64,000 nucleotides of DNA from Paracoccaceae bacterium (GCA_021296235.1 JAGWAS010000021.1:1096-65095), one strand, 5' to 3'. Counted from the stretch's first letter, positions 1 to 9,338 are shown. Notes: generated by a model not told the origin, from the letters alone. Translations and numbers: made by a program.

Positions 1-886
1 TGGAGGCCTGCGGCGGTGCGCATCATTGGGGTCGTCAGATCATTGGCCTTGGCCATTCGTGCGAGTTGATCCCGCCGGTTTATGTCAAGCCCTTTCTGAA
101 GCGTCAGAAGAATGATGCCAATGATGCGGCTGCAATCGTCGAGGCGGCGCAGCGCCCGGCCATGCGGTTCGTTTCGGTGAAATCGCAGGAGGCACAGGCC
201 GATGCCGCGCTGTTCCGCACCCGCTCGCTCCTGGTCCGGCAACGCACGCAGTCGATCAACTCGCTCCGGGGCCAACTGGCCGAGTTCGGTGTGATGGCAT
301 CACAGGGTGCCGGGAGGCTGGAGAAGCTTGCCCTGGAGTTGGGCATGGCGAGGGAGTCTCTTCCCGCACAGGTTGTGGCGATGGCCGATTTGCTGTTGGC
401 GCAGATTGCGGCCCTGTCCGAACAGATCTCCGAGCTTGACAGGCAGATACGTTCCCGGGCCCGCCTCTGTGTGCAGAAATGAAGCGGCTGATGACGATCC
501 CCGGCGTCGGACCGATCTGTGCGATGGCGGTTCATGCCTTTGCGCCGCCGATGGAGAGTTTCGGCAGCGGGCGGGACTTCGCGGCCTGGGTGGGTCTGAC
601 ACCTCGGCAGCATTCGACGGCGGGACATCAGAGGCTCGGCCGGATCACCAAGATGGGTCAGCGCGATCTTCGTCAGCTGCTGGTTCTCGGCGCCACCAGC
701 GTTCTTCTGCATGTGCGCAAGCGTGAGGAGTTGAATGATCCCTGGCTCCGGAGGATGCTGGCTGAGAAGCCCCCGAAGCTGGTTGCCGTTGCTCTTGCGA
801 ACAAGATGGCCCGCATCATCTGGGCGCTGTCGGTCAAGAAGGATGTCTATCGTGCACCGACAGCTGTTGCGGAAGCTGCGGCATGA
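1..886 (+). pseudogene. IS110-family (IS1111-like) transposase, truncated and frameshifted
   Basis: Two overlapping frames together give most of an IS110-family transposase. The frame running from base 3 to 482 carries the end of the DEDD-type catalytic domain (KRQKNDANDAA at about 105-135) and a coiled-coil linker. The frame 479-886 carries the C-terminal domain, with TIPGVGPICA, FAAWVGLTPRQ and ANKMARIIWALS. Family members are normally one continuous ORF of about 340 residues, so the switch of frame at 479-482 (ATGA overlap) is a frameshift. The N-terminus lies outside the window. The C-terminal half resembles the IS4321/IS5075 (IS1111) subgroup. An assembly error cannot be excluded for the frameshift. 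Confidence 0.85.
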
Positions 887-1160
887 CTGCCGGGAAAGGA
901 AGAATTGGTTTTGAATGCCGAGCTCTGCCGACAAGCGCCTGAGGGCGTGAAGGTCGGATGAGCCCGGTTTGCGGTGCGGTTGGGACGAAGGACAACATAA
1001 GGGAAAGAGGTTAGAGAGACGGGGTCGGAAGAACCAGTGGAAGTCGGAGGGTTTCGAGCCCGGTATTCCGATTTGGATCCGATCCACGAACACCATATGG
1101 GCCCGCAGCGCATGAATGCTGCATCCAGAGGCCGGACAAACGAAAGTAGCTGACCGCATG
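887..1160 (+). other. Non-coding 3' region of the IS110/IS1111 element
   Basis: No convincing ORF is seen downstream of the transposase. In IS1111-type elements the long non-coding end lies 3' of the transposase and is the part known to specify the guide (bridge/seek) RNA, so this stretch may hold such an RNA or its relic. A perfect 6-bp stem (CCCCCT / AGGGGG, 1178-1183 with 1192-1197) lies just beyond, inside the neighbouring Toprim fragment, and could be near the element end. The element boundary itself was not located. Confidence 0.3.
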
Positions 1161-1347
1161 TCATGAGTTGTTCAAATCCCCCTTGCACCGCAGGGGGCGT
1201 CCACATACGCCTTCCAGTCGCAGGCGTCTGACCCTCGGGTCATTTTCAGCAAGCCTGTCTGCGGCCTCGTCGCCGGCGTCATCGGCGTCGAAGGCACAGA
1301 TGATGCGTTTGGGTGTCCAGGCCTCAAACCATGCGGGCAGCCGTCCG
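1161..1347 (-). pseudogene. Toprim-domain protein fragment
   Basis: About 62 residues, read leftward from the edge of the IS66 remnant, contain ICAFDADDAGDEAADRL followed by DPRVRRLR. This is the acidic DxDxxG core of a Toprim domain as found in plasmid or phage primase-like (DUF3991/Toprim) proteins. The tail after RLRLEG no longer fits the family. Its upstream part is cut off at 1348 by the IS66 end, and the reading frame only appears to start inside the IS. It is a dead fragment of a mobile-DNA replication or mobilisation protein. Confidence 0.6.
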
Positions 1348-1442
1348 GTAAGCGGCCATTCCCCGACGTGTTCTTTTTCCGTTGATCCCGGAATTCCATT
1401 CCCCGATAATTCAGGCGCGCATGCGTTGCACGCAGTCAACAC
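1348..1442 (+). repeat. Inverted copy 1 of IS66 left end
   Basis: This stretch is similar, with scattered mismatches, to the reverse complement of 1828-1918. Shared blocks include CGGCCATTCCCCGACGTGTT next to the tip and GCAGTCAACACGGA at the inner side. Confidence 0.75.
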
Positions 1443-1525
1443 GGAGAGCCGGAAAAGAGAAATTGACCGACAGGAACTAGCTTTTCGGCAACGGAGCCAT
1501 ATTCCGCCGGGCGGTCAGGACGCAA

Positions 1526-1813
1526 TCATCGCTGTTTCAGCCACAGAACGAGCCCGTTTCCGAGCTCCAATTCGATATCCCAGCCTGTCGGGGACGGTTC
1601 CGGCGGATGGACTGCGACGAAGGCCGGCGCCGAAGCGGTGTTGTTCAATTGACTGCGCCATTTTGACAATGTCTTGCGCGACAATCCCCGGGTGGCACAG
1701 TATGATTTGGCGGTTTCGCCGCTTGCCTCGAAATCGCACAGGATCTCCTGCCATTCTTCGGCGCTGCGCCTGACCGGAGCCGCAGGGCGGGCTCCTGTCG
1801 GTTCATTTTCCAT
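1526..1813 (-). CDS. IS66 family OrfA (TnpA-like accessory protein)
   Basis: This 95-residue protein has the OrfA pattern of IS66 elements: an HTH segment (EEWQEILCDFEASGETA, then GLSRKTLSKWRSQL) at about residues 18-50, and a C-terminal part ending ELGNGLVLWLKQR. The start chosen is the ATG at 1813, because the longer reading frame to 1924 runs through the element's own terminal repeat. OrfA helps transposition together with TnpB and TnpC, which are absent here, so the gene is probably non-functional. The element ends lie on both sides. Confidence 0.7.
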   Translation of the reverse strand: MENEPTGARPAAPVRRSAEEWQEILCDFEASGETAKSYCATRGLSRKTLSKWRSQLNNTASAPAFVAVHPPEPSPTGWDIELELGNGLVLWLKQR

Positions 1814-1827
1814 GTCCAGTTGTCCGT

Positions 1828-1918
1828 GTTGACTGCATGCAACGCACGCGTCCGAATTATCGGGAAACGGAATTCCGGGCTCAATGACAAAAGAACACGT
1901 CGGGGAATGGCCGGTTAC
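1828..1918 (-). repeat. Inverted copy 2 of IS66 left end
   Basis: This is the reverse-complement partner of 1348-1442. It directly precedes the ATG of the surviving orfA, so it is the native leader of that gene. Confidence 0.75.
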
Positions 1919-2605
1919 CAACAAACTGCATTTTCCGGCACCCCTTCGCTATTCGAAGGATATCAACCTCGTACTCACGTCCACCGGTCCGATTGACCCG
2001 ATCATCGACCAGTTGAGTGTCGTTCTGGAATCACGGCTTGGACGAGCGCAATTCGATCAGAGTCCGGTTGCACCGAAATTGCGCTTCCTCGTCCAATCCG
2101 AGGACGGCAGCGGAGTGGCGATTTGTCTGAAAATTGAGATCAACACGCGAGAAACCGGAACCTTCGATGTGCCGAAAACCTTGCCGCTCAACATCGCAAA
2201 TCCGTGGTTCTCCGGCGAAGCTCTGATTCCAACCTTCTCCCGGGAAGAAATGCGCTGCTTCAACGCGATAAGGGGCGCGATCTCTACGACCTTGCATATG
2301 CGCTGGAGGTGTTTGGTGAACTGGAGATAAGGCGGATAGTCGAGATGTTCTCCCTTTATCTTGACCTGAACGACCTGACCATCACGCGTGCACAAGCACA
2401 GGAGAGGATGTTCGCGAAGTTGGCCAAACAACGATTTCTGCTCGACATGCGGCCACTGCTGCCGGCGGCTAAGGCAGAGGCATTGACGGAGGAAGCGACC
2501 ACGGATGCATTCCACCGCGTGTTTGTGAAACTTGTCAATGTTCTGCCGGGAGAGTCCTGGGCGAGGACACCGGAAATGAAGGAACGGTTCGGTATCAGTT
2601 GGTGA
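1919..2605 (+). pseudogene. AbiEii/AbiGii-type nucleotidyltransferase (toxin), 5'-truncated and frameshifted
   Basis: The frame entering from the IS66 edge reads LRYSKDINLVLTSTGPI, the conserved RxSxDIDLV core of the AbiEii nucleotidyltransferase (type IV toxin, abortive infection) family. It continues to about 2255. The homology then resumes in another frame with LLQRDKGRDLYDL, and runs through RPLLPAAKAEAL to the stop at 2605. A small deletion near 2250-2260 appears to have removed the LATKLxA segment that usually precedes RDxxDLYDL. The start, including the GG-x-A-L motif, is lost at the IS66 boundary. No AbiEi-like antitoxin is seen next to it. Confidence 0.8.
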
Positions 2606-3305
2606 CGTTGCTGTCGTGCAGATCCATAAACGGTGAACGTGCCGCTCGGACCCTTGGCAAACACTGTGGCAGCTCCGAACATCCGCTGACATCGGGAAAA
2701 GTGGCAAGAAATGAGATTGGAAAGGCGATGACAGGCGTGGCGGAAAAAATTCTCCGAAGCAGACATTCACTAAATTCCGTGGCACCGAGAATGATGTGAA
2801 GGAACGCAAGTGGTCGCACGGTGTTGACAAGGTTCGGTGGACGGTCATCGGGATCAGCATCGCCGAAGGTACAGCTGCCAGCCTGAATCTGACGCCTGCA
2901 CGGGTTGCTGGCCCGATCGGAAGAGAAATTGTTGAACTGTTTCGCGCCTCTTCGATCCTGAATGGCGACGAGACCTCAATGTGCATCAACGAAAAAACAA
3001 CTGGCTGCAGAGCTGCATTGCCGGAGACCTAGCATTGTCGATCTGTCATCCAAACCGCGATCGGTCAGGTGTTTTGATCTTTCTGCAGCCACACATATTG
3101 AAACTGGAAATCCATACTCACATGCAAGGTTAAATGGTAAATTGGTTTGCCTCCTTTCGTCTCATTCCGGCGAGATGTCATATGAAGGCACTGGCCGGTG
3201 CACATGCTTTCGAATGCGGTGGAGCACCGCCCCTTGATTGCCTATATCAGGCATTCGGCCGACAAACCGAGCCGGTCCGACATAAATCTCGAGGGAGCCC
3301 ATCTG
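2606..3305. other. Intergenic stretch without recognisable gene
   Basis: The short ORFs here have no family features I recognise and overlap each other in several frames. I see no tRNA, terminator or clear repeat. The last bases (3291-3297, GAGGGAG) are the likely ribosome-binding site for the TTG start of mutS. Confidence 0.4.
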
Positions 3306-5954
3306 TTGAATGAGTCGGCCCAAAGCCCGATGATGATCCAGTACCGGAAGATAAAGGAGCAGCACAGGGATGCGCTCCTTTTCTATCGAATGGGCGATTT
3401 CTACGAAATGTTCTTTGACGATGCGGTTGCCGCCTCGGAAGCACTCGACATAGCGCTGACCAAGCGCGGCAAGACCGAAAACCAGGACATCCCGATGTGC
3501 GGCGTACCTGTGCGCGCTTACGAAACCTATCTTCAAAGGTTGATCCGGCAGGGATTTCGGGTTGCGATCTGTGAGCAAACCGAAGACCCGTCCGAAGCCC
3601 GCAGACGGGGAAGCAAGTCGGTCGTCTCGCGTGAGGTCGTAAGGGTGCTGACTCCCGGCACCCTGACCGAGGACTCCCTGCTTGATGCGCGCCGACACAA
3701 TTTCCTTGCTGCCGTAGCCGTCGTGCGCGGAAGCTGGGCGGTCGCGTGGACCGACATCTCCTCGGGTGATTTTCATTGCATGCCATGTGCTGCTGCATCC
3801 TTGGGGCCGCAACTGGCGAGGATCGCTCCTGGTGAAATCCTGGTTTCGGATAGTTTTGACGAAGAGGCAAAGGCACTGCTGGAGGAGTTCAACATCCCGA
3901 TGACGCCGCTTTCTCCAGTGCATTTCGACAGCACCGGGGGCGAACGCCGGATTGAGGAACTGTTCGGGGTAAGGTCGCTGGACGCATTCGGTGACTTCTC
4001 GCGGCCCGAACTGGCGGCGATGGGCGCAATCGTATCCTATCTTGAGCTCACCCAACGCGGAAACCTGCCCATCCTCAGGGCACCTTCCCGAGAACGGGTC
4101 AACCTGACCATGCAGATTGATGCTGCAACGCGCAGGAACTTGGAAATATCGCGGGATTTCTCAGGAAACCGTTCAAACTCACTGGTTGGAACAATTGACC
4201 GGACAAAGACCGCCGCCGGGGCGCGACTGCTCGGATTGCGTGTCTCAGCCCCTTCCACGGACCTTGAGCAAATCGGCCGCCGGCTGGACTCCATCGAATG
4301 GTTCGGGGGCAGGGCGGCAATGCGAAGGGACATAAGGGACGAGCTTGGAAAACTCCCCGACATCAACCGCGCACTTTCCAGAATTGCAATGGGAAGGGGC
4401 GGCCCGCGCGATCTTTCCTCCATAAGGATTGGCCTGACACAGGCGGGCCTGATCAGCAAAATGCTGCAGAACGACAGTTTGCCGCAGGGGTTGGCGGAAC
4501 AGGCGCCACTGCTCGATTCACTGCCGGAGTTCCTTGACCTGCTGAACCGTGCCCTTGTTCCGGAGCCGCCGGTTCAACTTCGGGATGGCGGATTTGTCGC
4601 AACCGGGTTCGACGGGGAACTTGATGAGGAACGCCGGATGCGCGACGAAGGCCGTTCCATAATTGCCGAGCTCCAGGCCGAGTATGTTGGCGAAACCGGC
4701 ATTTCCTCGCTGAAGGTCAGGTACAACAACGTCCTCGGTCACTTCATTGAGACTCCTGCCTCCCACGCGGACAAAATGCTCTCCGAGCCGCTTTCCTCCA
4801 AGTTCATCCACAGGCAAACAACCGCCAGCGCAATTCGGTTTTCGACGGCCCGAATGAAGGAAATCGAGTCCCGCATCCTCAACGCCGATGAACGCATGGC
4901 CGAAATCGAACGTCGGATCTTCGATGAGCTTTGCGAACAGGTATCCGCGGCGGCATCCGCCCTTGCGCAGGTCGCCGGCATGCTGGCGGAACTGGATGTG
5001 TCGTCAGCCCTTTCGGAACTTGCCGTCGAGAGGAACTGGACCCGGCCGACCGTGGATGACAGCGGCGTCCTTGAGATTTCGGGAGGGCGTCATCCGGTTG
5101 TTGAAAGTTCGCTTCAGCTTGCCGGGGGCCAGCAATTCGTCGCCAACGGCTGCAATCTTTCCGACTGTGGTGATGCACCGACAATTCAGATCATCACCGG
5201 CCCGAACATGTCCGGCAAATCGACCTATCTCAGGCAGAACGCACTGATCGCACTTTTGGCCCAATCGGGATCCTTCGTTCCCGCCGATTCTGTGCGTGTC
5301 GGACTTGTTTCACAGTTGTTTTCAAGGGTCGGGGCAGCAGATGAACTTGCCCGGGGGCGCTCGACCTTCATGGTGGAAATGGTTGAGACCGCAGCGATCC
5401 TGAATCAGGCGGACAAGCGTGCACTCGTCATTCTGGATGAAATTGGACGCGGGACGGCAACCTATGACGGACTGTCGATCGCATGGGCGACGCTGGAACA
5501 TCTGCATGAGTTCAATGGATGCAGAACCCTCTTCGCCACACATTATCATGAGCTGACCGGGCTGTCGGCCCGGCTAAAGCGTGTTGCCAATTCGACTGTT
5601 GCGGTTCGGGAATGGCAGGGCGAAGTCGTTTTCCTGCATGAAGTCCGGGAAGGAACCGCAGATCGGTCATACGGAATTCAGGTCGCGCAATTGGCTGGGA
5701 TGCCCGCTCCGGTTGTGGTGCGCGCCAAGGAAATCCTTGAAAAACTCGAACAGGGGAATGACAGTGATCGAAGCAAAGCCGAGGCCCTATTGGACGGGCT
5801 GCCCCTGTTTGCCGAAGCCGCAAAGGCACGCGCTTTCATGCCGGAACCCCGTCGCAATGCAATCGAAGATCGCCTGCGCGAGATAATGCCTGATGAACTT
5901 ACCCCGCGCAAAGCACTCGAACTGATTTATGCGCTGAAGGAACTCCTCGACTGA
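3306..5954 (+). CDS. mutS: DNA mismatch repair protein MutS
   Basis: MutS binds base mismatches and recruits MutL in methyl-independent or methyl-directed repair. The protein has the mismatch-reading Phe-x-Glu in MGDFYEMF (about residues 30-36), the clamp and lever domains, and a C-terminal ABC-type ATPase with Walker A GPNMSGKST (about 632-640) and Walker B LDEIGRGTAT (about 710-719). At 882 residues it has normal length. I chose the TTG at 3306 because a GAGGGAG site lies 8 bases upstream and MutS proteins begin close to the PMMxQY motif that follows. The frame is open further up, to GTG at 3198. It converges with grpE. Confidence 0.95.
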   Translation: MNESAQSPMMIQYRKIKEQHRDALLFYRMGDFYEMFFDDAVAASEALDIALTKRGKTENQDIPMCGVPVRAYETYLQRLIRQGFRVAICEQTEDPSEARRRGSKSVVSREVVRVLTPGTLTEDSLLDARRHNFLAAVAVVRGSWAVAWTDISSGDFHCMPCAAASLGPQLARIAPGEILVSDSFDEEAKALLEEFNIPMTPLSPVHFDSTGGERRIEELFGVRSLDAFGDFSRPELAAMGAIVSYLELTQRGNLPILRAPSRERVNLTMQIDAATRRNLEISRDFSGNRSNSLVGTIDRTKTAAGARLLGLRVSAPSTDLEQIGRRLDSIEWFGGRAAMRRDIRDELGKLPDINRALSRIAMGRGGPRDLSSIRIGLTQAGLISKMLQNDSLPQGLAEQAPLLDSLPEFLDLLNRALVPEPPVQLRDGGFVATGFDGELDEERRMRDEGRSIIAELQAEYVGETGISSLKVRYNNVLGHFIETPASHADKMLSEPLSSKFIHRQTTASAIRFSTARMKEIESRILNADERMAEIERRIFDELCEQVSAAASALAQVAGMLAELDVSSALSELAVERNWTRPTVDDSGVLEISGGRHPVVESSLQLAGGQQFVANGCNLSDCGDAPTIQIITGPNMSGKSTYLRQNALIALLAQSGSFVPADSVRVGLVSQLFSRVGAADELARGRSTFMVEMVETAAILNQADKRALVILDEIGRGTATYDGLSIAWATLEHLHEFNGCRTLFATHYHELTGLSARLKRVANSTVAVREWQGEVVFLHEVREGTADRSYGIQVAQLAGMPAPVVVRAKEILEKLEQGNDSDRSKAEALLDGLPLFAEAAKARAFMPEPRRNAIEDRLREIMPDELTPRKALELIYALKELLD

Positions 5955-5975
5955 AGCGTTGTTCCCGGATGGCGT

Positions 5976-6635
5976 TCAGTTTGCCGGGGAGTCCTGTTCC
6001 ACCTGTACATCCACTGCCGGCGATCCCGACGAAACCCCGACTTGGGCAGGTCTAAGCAACCGGTCATGCATCGTGAATCCCTCTGTCATGATTTCCATGA
6101 TTTTTCCGGATTCAATGTCTTTTGACGGTGCTTCAAACATCGCTTGATGCAACTTCGGGTCAAATTCGTCACCCTTTCCGGGATTGACGATCCTAACACC
6201 ATGCCGCCCGATTGCATTCAGAAGTTCCTTAAGGGTGAGTTCAATGCCTTCAATCAGCGCTCTCGAATGTTCCTTTTGGACATCATCGACGCTGTCGAGA
6301 GCCCGCTTCAGGCTGTCATGCACCGGCAGCAGGTCCCTTGCCAATTTTGACGCACCGAACTTGCCGGCCTCCAACTTGTCCCGCTCAGAGATTCGCCGGA
6401 TGTTCTGCACCTCTGCAAGGGCACGCAGATAGCGGTCGTTGAGCTCATCGTACTTCTCGGCGGTCAACCCGTCATCTTCGGCCTGTTCCAAGTTCGAAAC
6501 AGCATCGTCCGCTTCAGCGGGCTCCGCTCCGTTGACGGAACCGACATCGTCTTCGTCTTGGGGCCCGCCCGCTTCCTCAATGACGGCACCATCTTCCGCT
6601 TCAGCTTTGGCTTCGGATTTCAACTCTTCCTGCAT
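5976..6635 (-). CDS. grpE: Nucleotide exchange factor GrpE
   Basis: GrpE releases ADP from DnaK in the heat-shock chaperone cycle in the cytoplasm. The 219-residue protein has an acidic, low-complexity N-terminal tail, a long helix with YLRALAEVQNIRRISERD (about residues 70-90), and the C-terminal beta-domain with PKLHQAMFE and GFTMHDRLLRPAQVGVS, which are the diagnostic GrpE motifs. The start is placed at the ATG at 6635 (MQEELK); an ATG at 6653 is also open. It lies 23 bases downstream of hrcA on the same strand, the usual hrcA-grpE pair. No separate promoter is visible between them. Confidence 0.93.
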   Translation of the reverse strand: MQEELKSEAKAEAEDGAVIEEAGGPQDEDDVGSVNGAEPAEADDAVSNLEQAEDDGLTAEKYDELNDRYLRALAEVQNIRRISERDKLEAGKFGASKLARDLLPVHDSLKRALDSVDDVQKEHSRALIEGIELTLKELLNAIGRHGVRIVNPGKGDEFDPKLHQAMFEAPSKDIESGKIMEIMTEGFTMHDRLLRPAQVGVSSGSPAVDVQVEQDSPAN

Positions 6636-6658
6636 CTTGGCAAATATCCTCACTCAAT

Positions 6659-7717
6659 CTATTCCGACACGATTCGCCCGACCAACTGCGCGGTGTAGTC
6701 GACGATCGGGACGATCCTTCCATAATTTAATCGGGTCGGACCGATGACGCCCACGGCACCAACGATCCTGTGGTCGCTGTTCATATAGGGCGAGATCACC
6801 AAAGTTGAACCTGTAAGGGAAAATAGTCTGTTCTCTGAACCAATGAAAATCCTGACGCCCTCACCATCCTCTACGTAATCGAGGAAATCCGCGATGTCGC
6901 GTTTGCGTTCAAGATCGTCGAACAGTTCCCGGATGCGGTCCATGTCCTGAATTCCTTCGTCATCCTTGAGCAGATTGGCGCGTCCGCGCACGATCAGCCG
7001 CTCGTGACGGGCTTGCGCCGAATCCCAGACGGCAAGGCCGCGCTCGACAAGTTCTCCGGCCAGAACATCAATTTCCTGCTTCCGCTTCCTGATTTCATCG
7101 CTCACGACATTTCGCAACTCGACGATGGTGCGGCCCTTGGCAACCGCATTGACGAAATTCGCGGCTTCGCGCATGGATGACGTCGTTTGTCCCGCGGGTG
7201 GCGTAAAGACCCGGTTTTCAACCTTGCCGTCCTCCGTTACCAGCACAACAAGGGCGCGCCCATCGCCCAACGCAATAAATTCAATGTGTTTTACCGGCGC
7301 TTCGATCTTGGGCGTGAGGACAAGGCTGGCCCCCTTCGTAAGGCGCGACAGAACCGAGCCGACACGCTCAAGCTGTGTCTCGACAGTGTCCGTGCTCTCG
7401 TGTGCGACCGATTCAATCAGATCCCTTTCGACATCCTCAACCTGATTGACCTCCAGCAGTTCATCCACGAACAGGCGAAGACCGCGCTCTGTCGGAATGC
7501 GACCGGCGGACACGTGCGGACTTTCCAGAAGCCCGAGGAATTCGAGATCCTGCATCGTGTTGCGAATTGTCGCAGATGACAGCCTTTGCCTCATGTCGCG
7601 GGACAAGGTCCGAGAACCGACTGGGCTTCCGTTTTCGAGGTACATTTCGACAAGTACCTGAAACACGTCCCGGTTGCGTTCGGACAGGTCCCTGAGTGAT
7701 TGATCGGAGCTGCTCAT
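6659..7717 (-). CDS. hrcA: Heat-inducible transcription repressor HrcA
   Basis: HrcA represses chaperone genes by binding CIRCE operators and is itself kept active by GroEL. The 352-residue protein starts with a winged-helix domain (FQVLVEMYLENGSPVGSRTL, then SSATIRNTMQDLEFLGLL) and ends with the HrcA domain including NYGRIVPIVDY. The ATG at 7717 gives the normal N-terminus; the frame is open to 7741. I found no CIRCE inverted repeat in the 294 bases upstream, so its targets must lie elsewhere. It is divergent from rph. Confidence 0.93.
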   Translation of the reverse strand: MSSSDQSLRDLSERNRDVFQVLVEMYLENGSPVGSRTLSRDMRQRLSSATIRNTMQDLEFLGLLESPHVSAGRIPTERGLRLFVDELLEVNQVEDVERDLIESVAHESTDTVETQLERVGSVLSRLTKGASLVLTPKIEAPVKHIEFIALGDGRALVVLVTEDGKVENRVFTPPAGQTTSSMREAANFVNAVAKGRTIVELRNVVSDEIRKRKQEIDVLAGELVERGLAVWDSAQARHERLIVRGRANLLKDDEGIQDMDRIRELFDDLERKRDIADFLDYVEDGEGVRIFIGSENRLFSLTGSTLVISPYMNSDHRIVGAVGVIGPTRLNYGRIVPIVDYTAQLVGRIVSE

Positions 7718-8011
7718 CCTGTTCGGCGGGTTCAGTTCCACGGGTATGCATTGCTATGCGCTGCGGCTCTCCAAGTCAACGGTCCCGCCGACAGCAGAGA
7801 ATTGCCGCAGTGCGGAGGATGTGCAAGCCAGCGAACACGAAAACTGGTTGGGGTCGGCGGCGAGCCGATGGCCACACCGACCAAACTTCCAACCGGCATT
7901 TTGCAGATCAACCGCAATTCGCGGACTGCGCCGGCATCCCGGCATCCTCCGGAGATTGCCCTTTGGCGGCGCTTGACATATGCGGCGTGGAGCAATGACA
8001 AGGAGACGAAC

Positions 8012-8743
8012 ATGCGCCCGTCAGGAAGGGATTTGAACCAGATGCGGGAAGTTACGATCGAAACCGGCATACTGACGCACGCCGACGGCTCCTGTTTAAT
8101 CTGCGTTGGGGATACACGGGTAATATGCTCTGCAAGTCTTGGGGAACGGGTGCCGATGTTCAGGCGAAACACCGGTCTCGGCTGGATTACCTGCGAATAT
8201 GCGATGCTTCCGGGGTCGACCCATTCAAGGAACCGGCGGGAACGCACCGTTGGCCATCCGTCGGGCAGATCCCAGGAAATCCAGCGTCTTGTGGGACGGT
8301 CGCTGCGATCTTGCGTTGAATTTGCGTCAATGGGCGAACGGCAGATCATAATCGACTGTGATGTCATCAATGCAGACGGCAGCACCCGCTGCGCCGCCGT
8401 TACCGGCGGCTGGGTGGCGTTGCGCATTGCAATGGATCGCCTGATGGAAGGCAGGAAGATCGCCTCGGACCCCCTCGTCAATCAGGTCGCGGCAGTATCG
8501 TGCGGCGCCTATGCCGGCCAAACTTTGCTTGATCTTGATTATGCCGAGGATTCGGAAGCCGAGACAGATGCAAATTTTGTGATGAACGACGACGGCAACT
8601 GGATTGAAGTTCAATGCACGGCGGAAGGCATGCCATTCACCAGCGCAAGATTGACTGAGTTCCTTTCGCTGGCGGAATTCGGAATCACACAGTTGTTTGC
8701 ACTGCAGCGTTCCGCGGTTGGGAGGCTTTTGCCGGTTGCCTGA
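8012..8743 (+). CDS. rph: Ribonuclease PH
   Basis: RNase PH trims the 3' ends of tRNA precursors by phosphorolysis. The 243-residue protein shows RPSGRDLNQMREVTIETG at the start, GWITCEYAMLPGSTHSRNRRE with the phosphate-binding arginines, IIDCDVINADGSTRCAAVTG and NVNFVMN-like DANFVMNDDG. Start at ATG 8012 with AAGGAG 6 bases upstream. The next gene, rdgB, starts 8 bases before the stop, so the two are translationally coupled. The gene order rph-rdgB-hemW opposite hrcA-grpE is common in Alphaproteobacteria. Confidence 0.95.
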   Translation: MRPSGRDLNQMREVTIETGILTHADGSCLICVGDTRVICSASLGERVPMFRRNTGLGWITCEYAMLPGSTHSRNRRERTVGHPSGRSQEIQRLVGRSLRSCVEFASMGERQIIIDCDVINADGSTRCAAVTGGWVALRIAMDRLMEGRKIASDPLVNQVAAVSCGAYAGQTLLDLDYAEDSEAETDANFVMNDDGNWIEVQCTAEGMPFTSARLTEFLSLAEFGITQLFALQRSAVGRLLPVA

Positions 8744-9338
8744 CCGAAGGATTGTTGTCGCCACGCACAATGCGGGCAAGCTGCGCGAATTCGCCGAGAT
8801 ATTGGCGGACGCGGACACAAGAGCCATTTCCGCAGGTGAACTCGGACTCGCGGCACCGGAGGAAACCGGACAAACTCTTGAGGAAAATGCCCTGATCAAG
8901 GCACGCCTTGCTGCGCAACGAAGCGGACTGCCGGCGATTGCCGACGACAGCGGGTTGTTCGTCGATGCGCTGGACGGCGCACCTGGCGTACATTCGGCGA
9001 ATTGGTCGGAAACGCCGAAAGGTCGCGACCACAGGAAGGCCATGCACCGGCTTTGGCGGATGCTTGAGCGGACAGGGGCGTGCGAGCCATGGAGCGCGAG
9101 GTTCCGAACAGTCATATGCCTTGCTCATCCGAACGGCGATTTCGAGTTCTTCAAGGGATCCGTCGAAGGCCGGATCATCTGGCCGATGCGAGGATATGGG
9201 GGGTTCGGATACGATCCGATTTTCCAGCCTGACGGATTCGATCGAACCTTCGCCCAGATGGACAATGTCGAAAAGAACCAGATCAGCCACAGGGCGGTGG
9301 CGCTGGGCAAGTTCAAGGCGGCCTGCCTTGGCAACTGA
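8736..9338 (+). CDS. rdgB: dITP/XTP pyrophosphatase (RdgB/HAM1 family)
   Basis: The enzyme hydrolyses non-canonical purine triphosphates (dITP, XTP) to monophosphates and so keeps them out of DNA. Motifs seen are VVATHNAGKLREF at the N-terminus, the SLEENALIKAR-like TLEENALIKAR, ADDSGLFVDALDGAPGVHSA, and GYGGFGYDPIF near the C-terminus. It is 200 residues long, as usual. The start is the TTG at 8736, with GGAGG at 8721-8725. It overlaps the rph stop by 8 bases and itself overlaps hemW by 11 bases. Confidence 0.93.
   Translation: MPDRRIVVATHNAGKLREFAEILADADTRAISAGELGLAAPEETGQTLEENALIKARLAAQRSGLPAIADDSGLFVDALDGAPGVHSANWSETPKGRDHRKAMHRLWRMLERTGACEPWSARFRTVICLAHPNGDFEFFKGSVEGRIIWPMRGYGGFGYDPIFQPDGFDRTFAQMDNVEKNQISHRAVALGKFKAACLGN

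Larger units (their letters stand above)
1348..1918. mobile_element. IS66-family remnant with two inverted left ends
   Basis: The left edge begins GTAAGCGG and the right edge, read on the other strand, begins GTAACCGG, matching the GTAA-type termini of IS66 elements. The similarity between the two ends continues inward for about 130 bases (1348-1478 against 1918-1790), far beyond a normal IS66 terminal repeat, and covers the leader and the start of orfA. The structure is therefore two IS66 left ends facing each other, with only one orfA preserved and the tnpB/tnpC part lost. The 8 bases flanking each side differ, so there is no intact target duplication. Confidence 0.7.

Noticed and set aside
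104-1159. Long minus-strand ORF of 351 codons across the IS110 transposase
   Set aside because: It is the shadow of the transposase frames and contains no recognisable domain.
1340-1926. 8-bp target duplication around the IS66 remnant
   Set aside because: The left flank GCCGTCCG and the right flank CAACAAAC do not match.
2057-2989. Minus-strand ORF of 310 codons across the AbiEii remnant
   Set aside because: The plus-strand frames show a clear AbiEii pattern; the minus frame is low-complexity and Arg/Ser/Cys-rich as in shadow ORFs.
7718-8011. Search for a CIRCE element between hrcA and rph
   Set aside because: No TTAGCACTC/GAGTGCTAA-type inverted repeat was found. A TTGACA at about 7974 lacks a plausible -10 partner, so no promoter was called.
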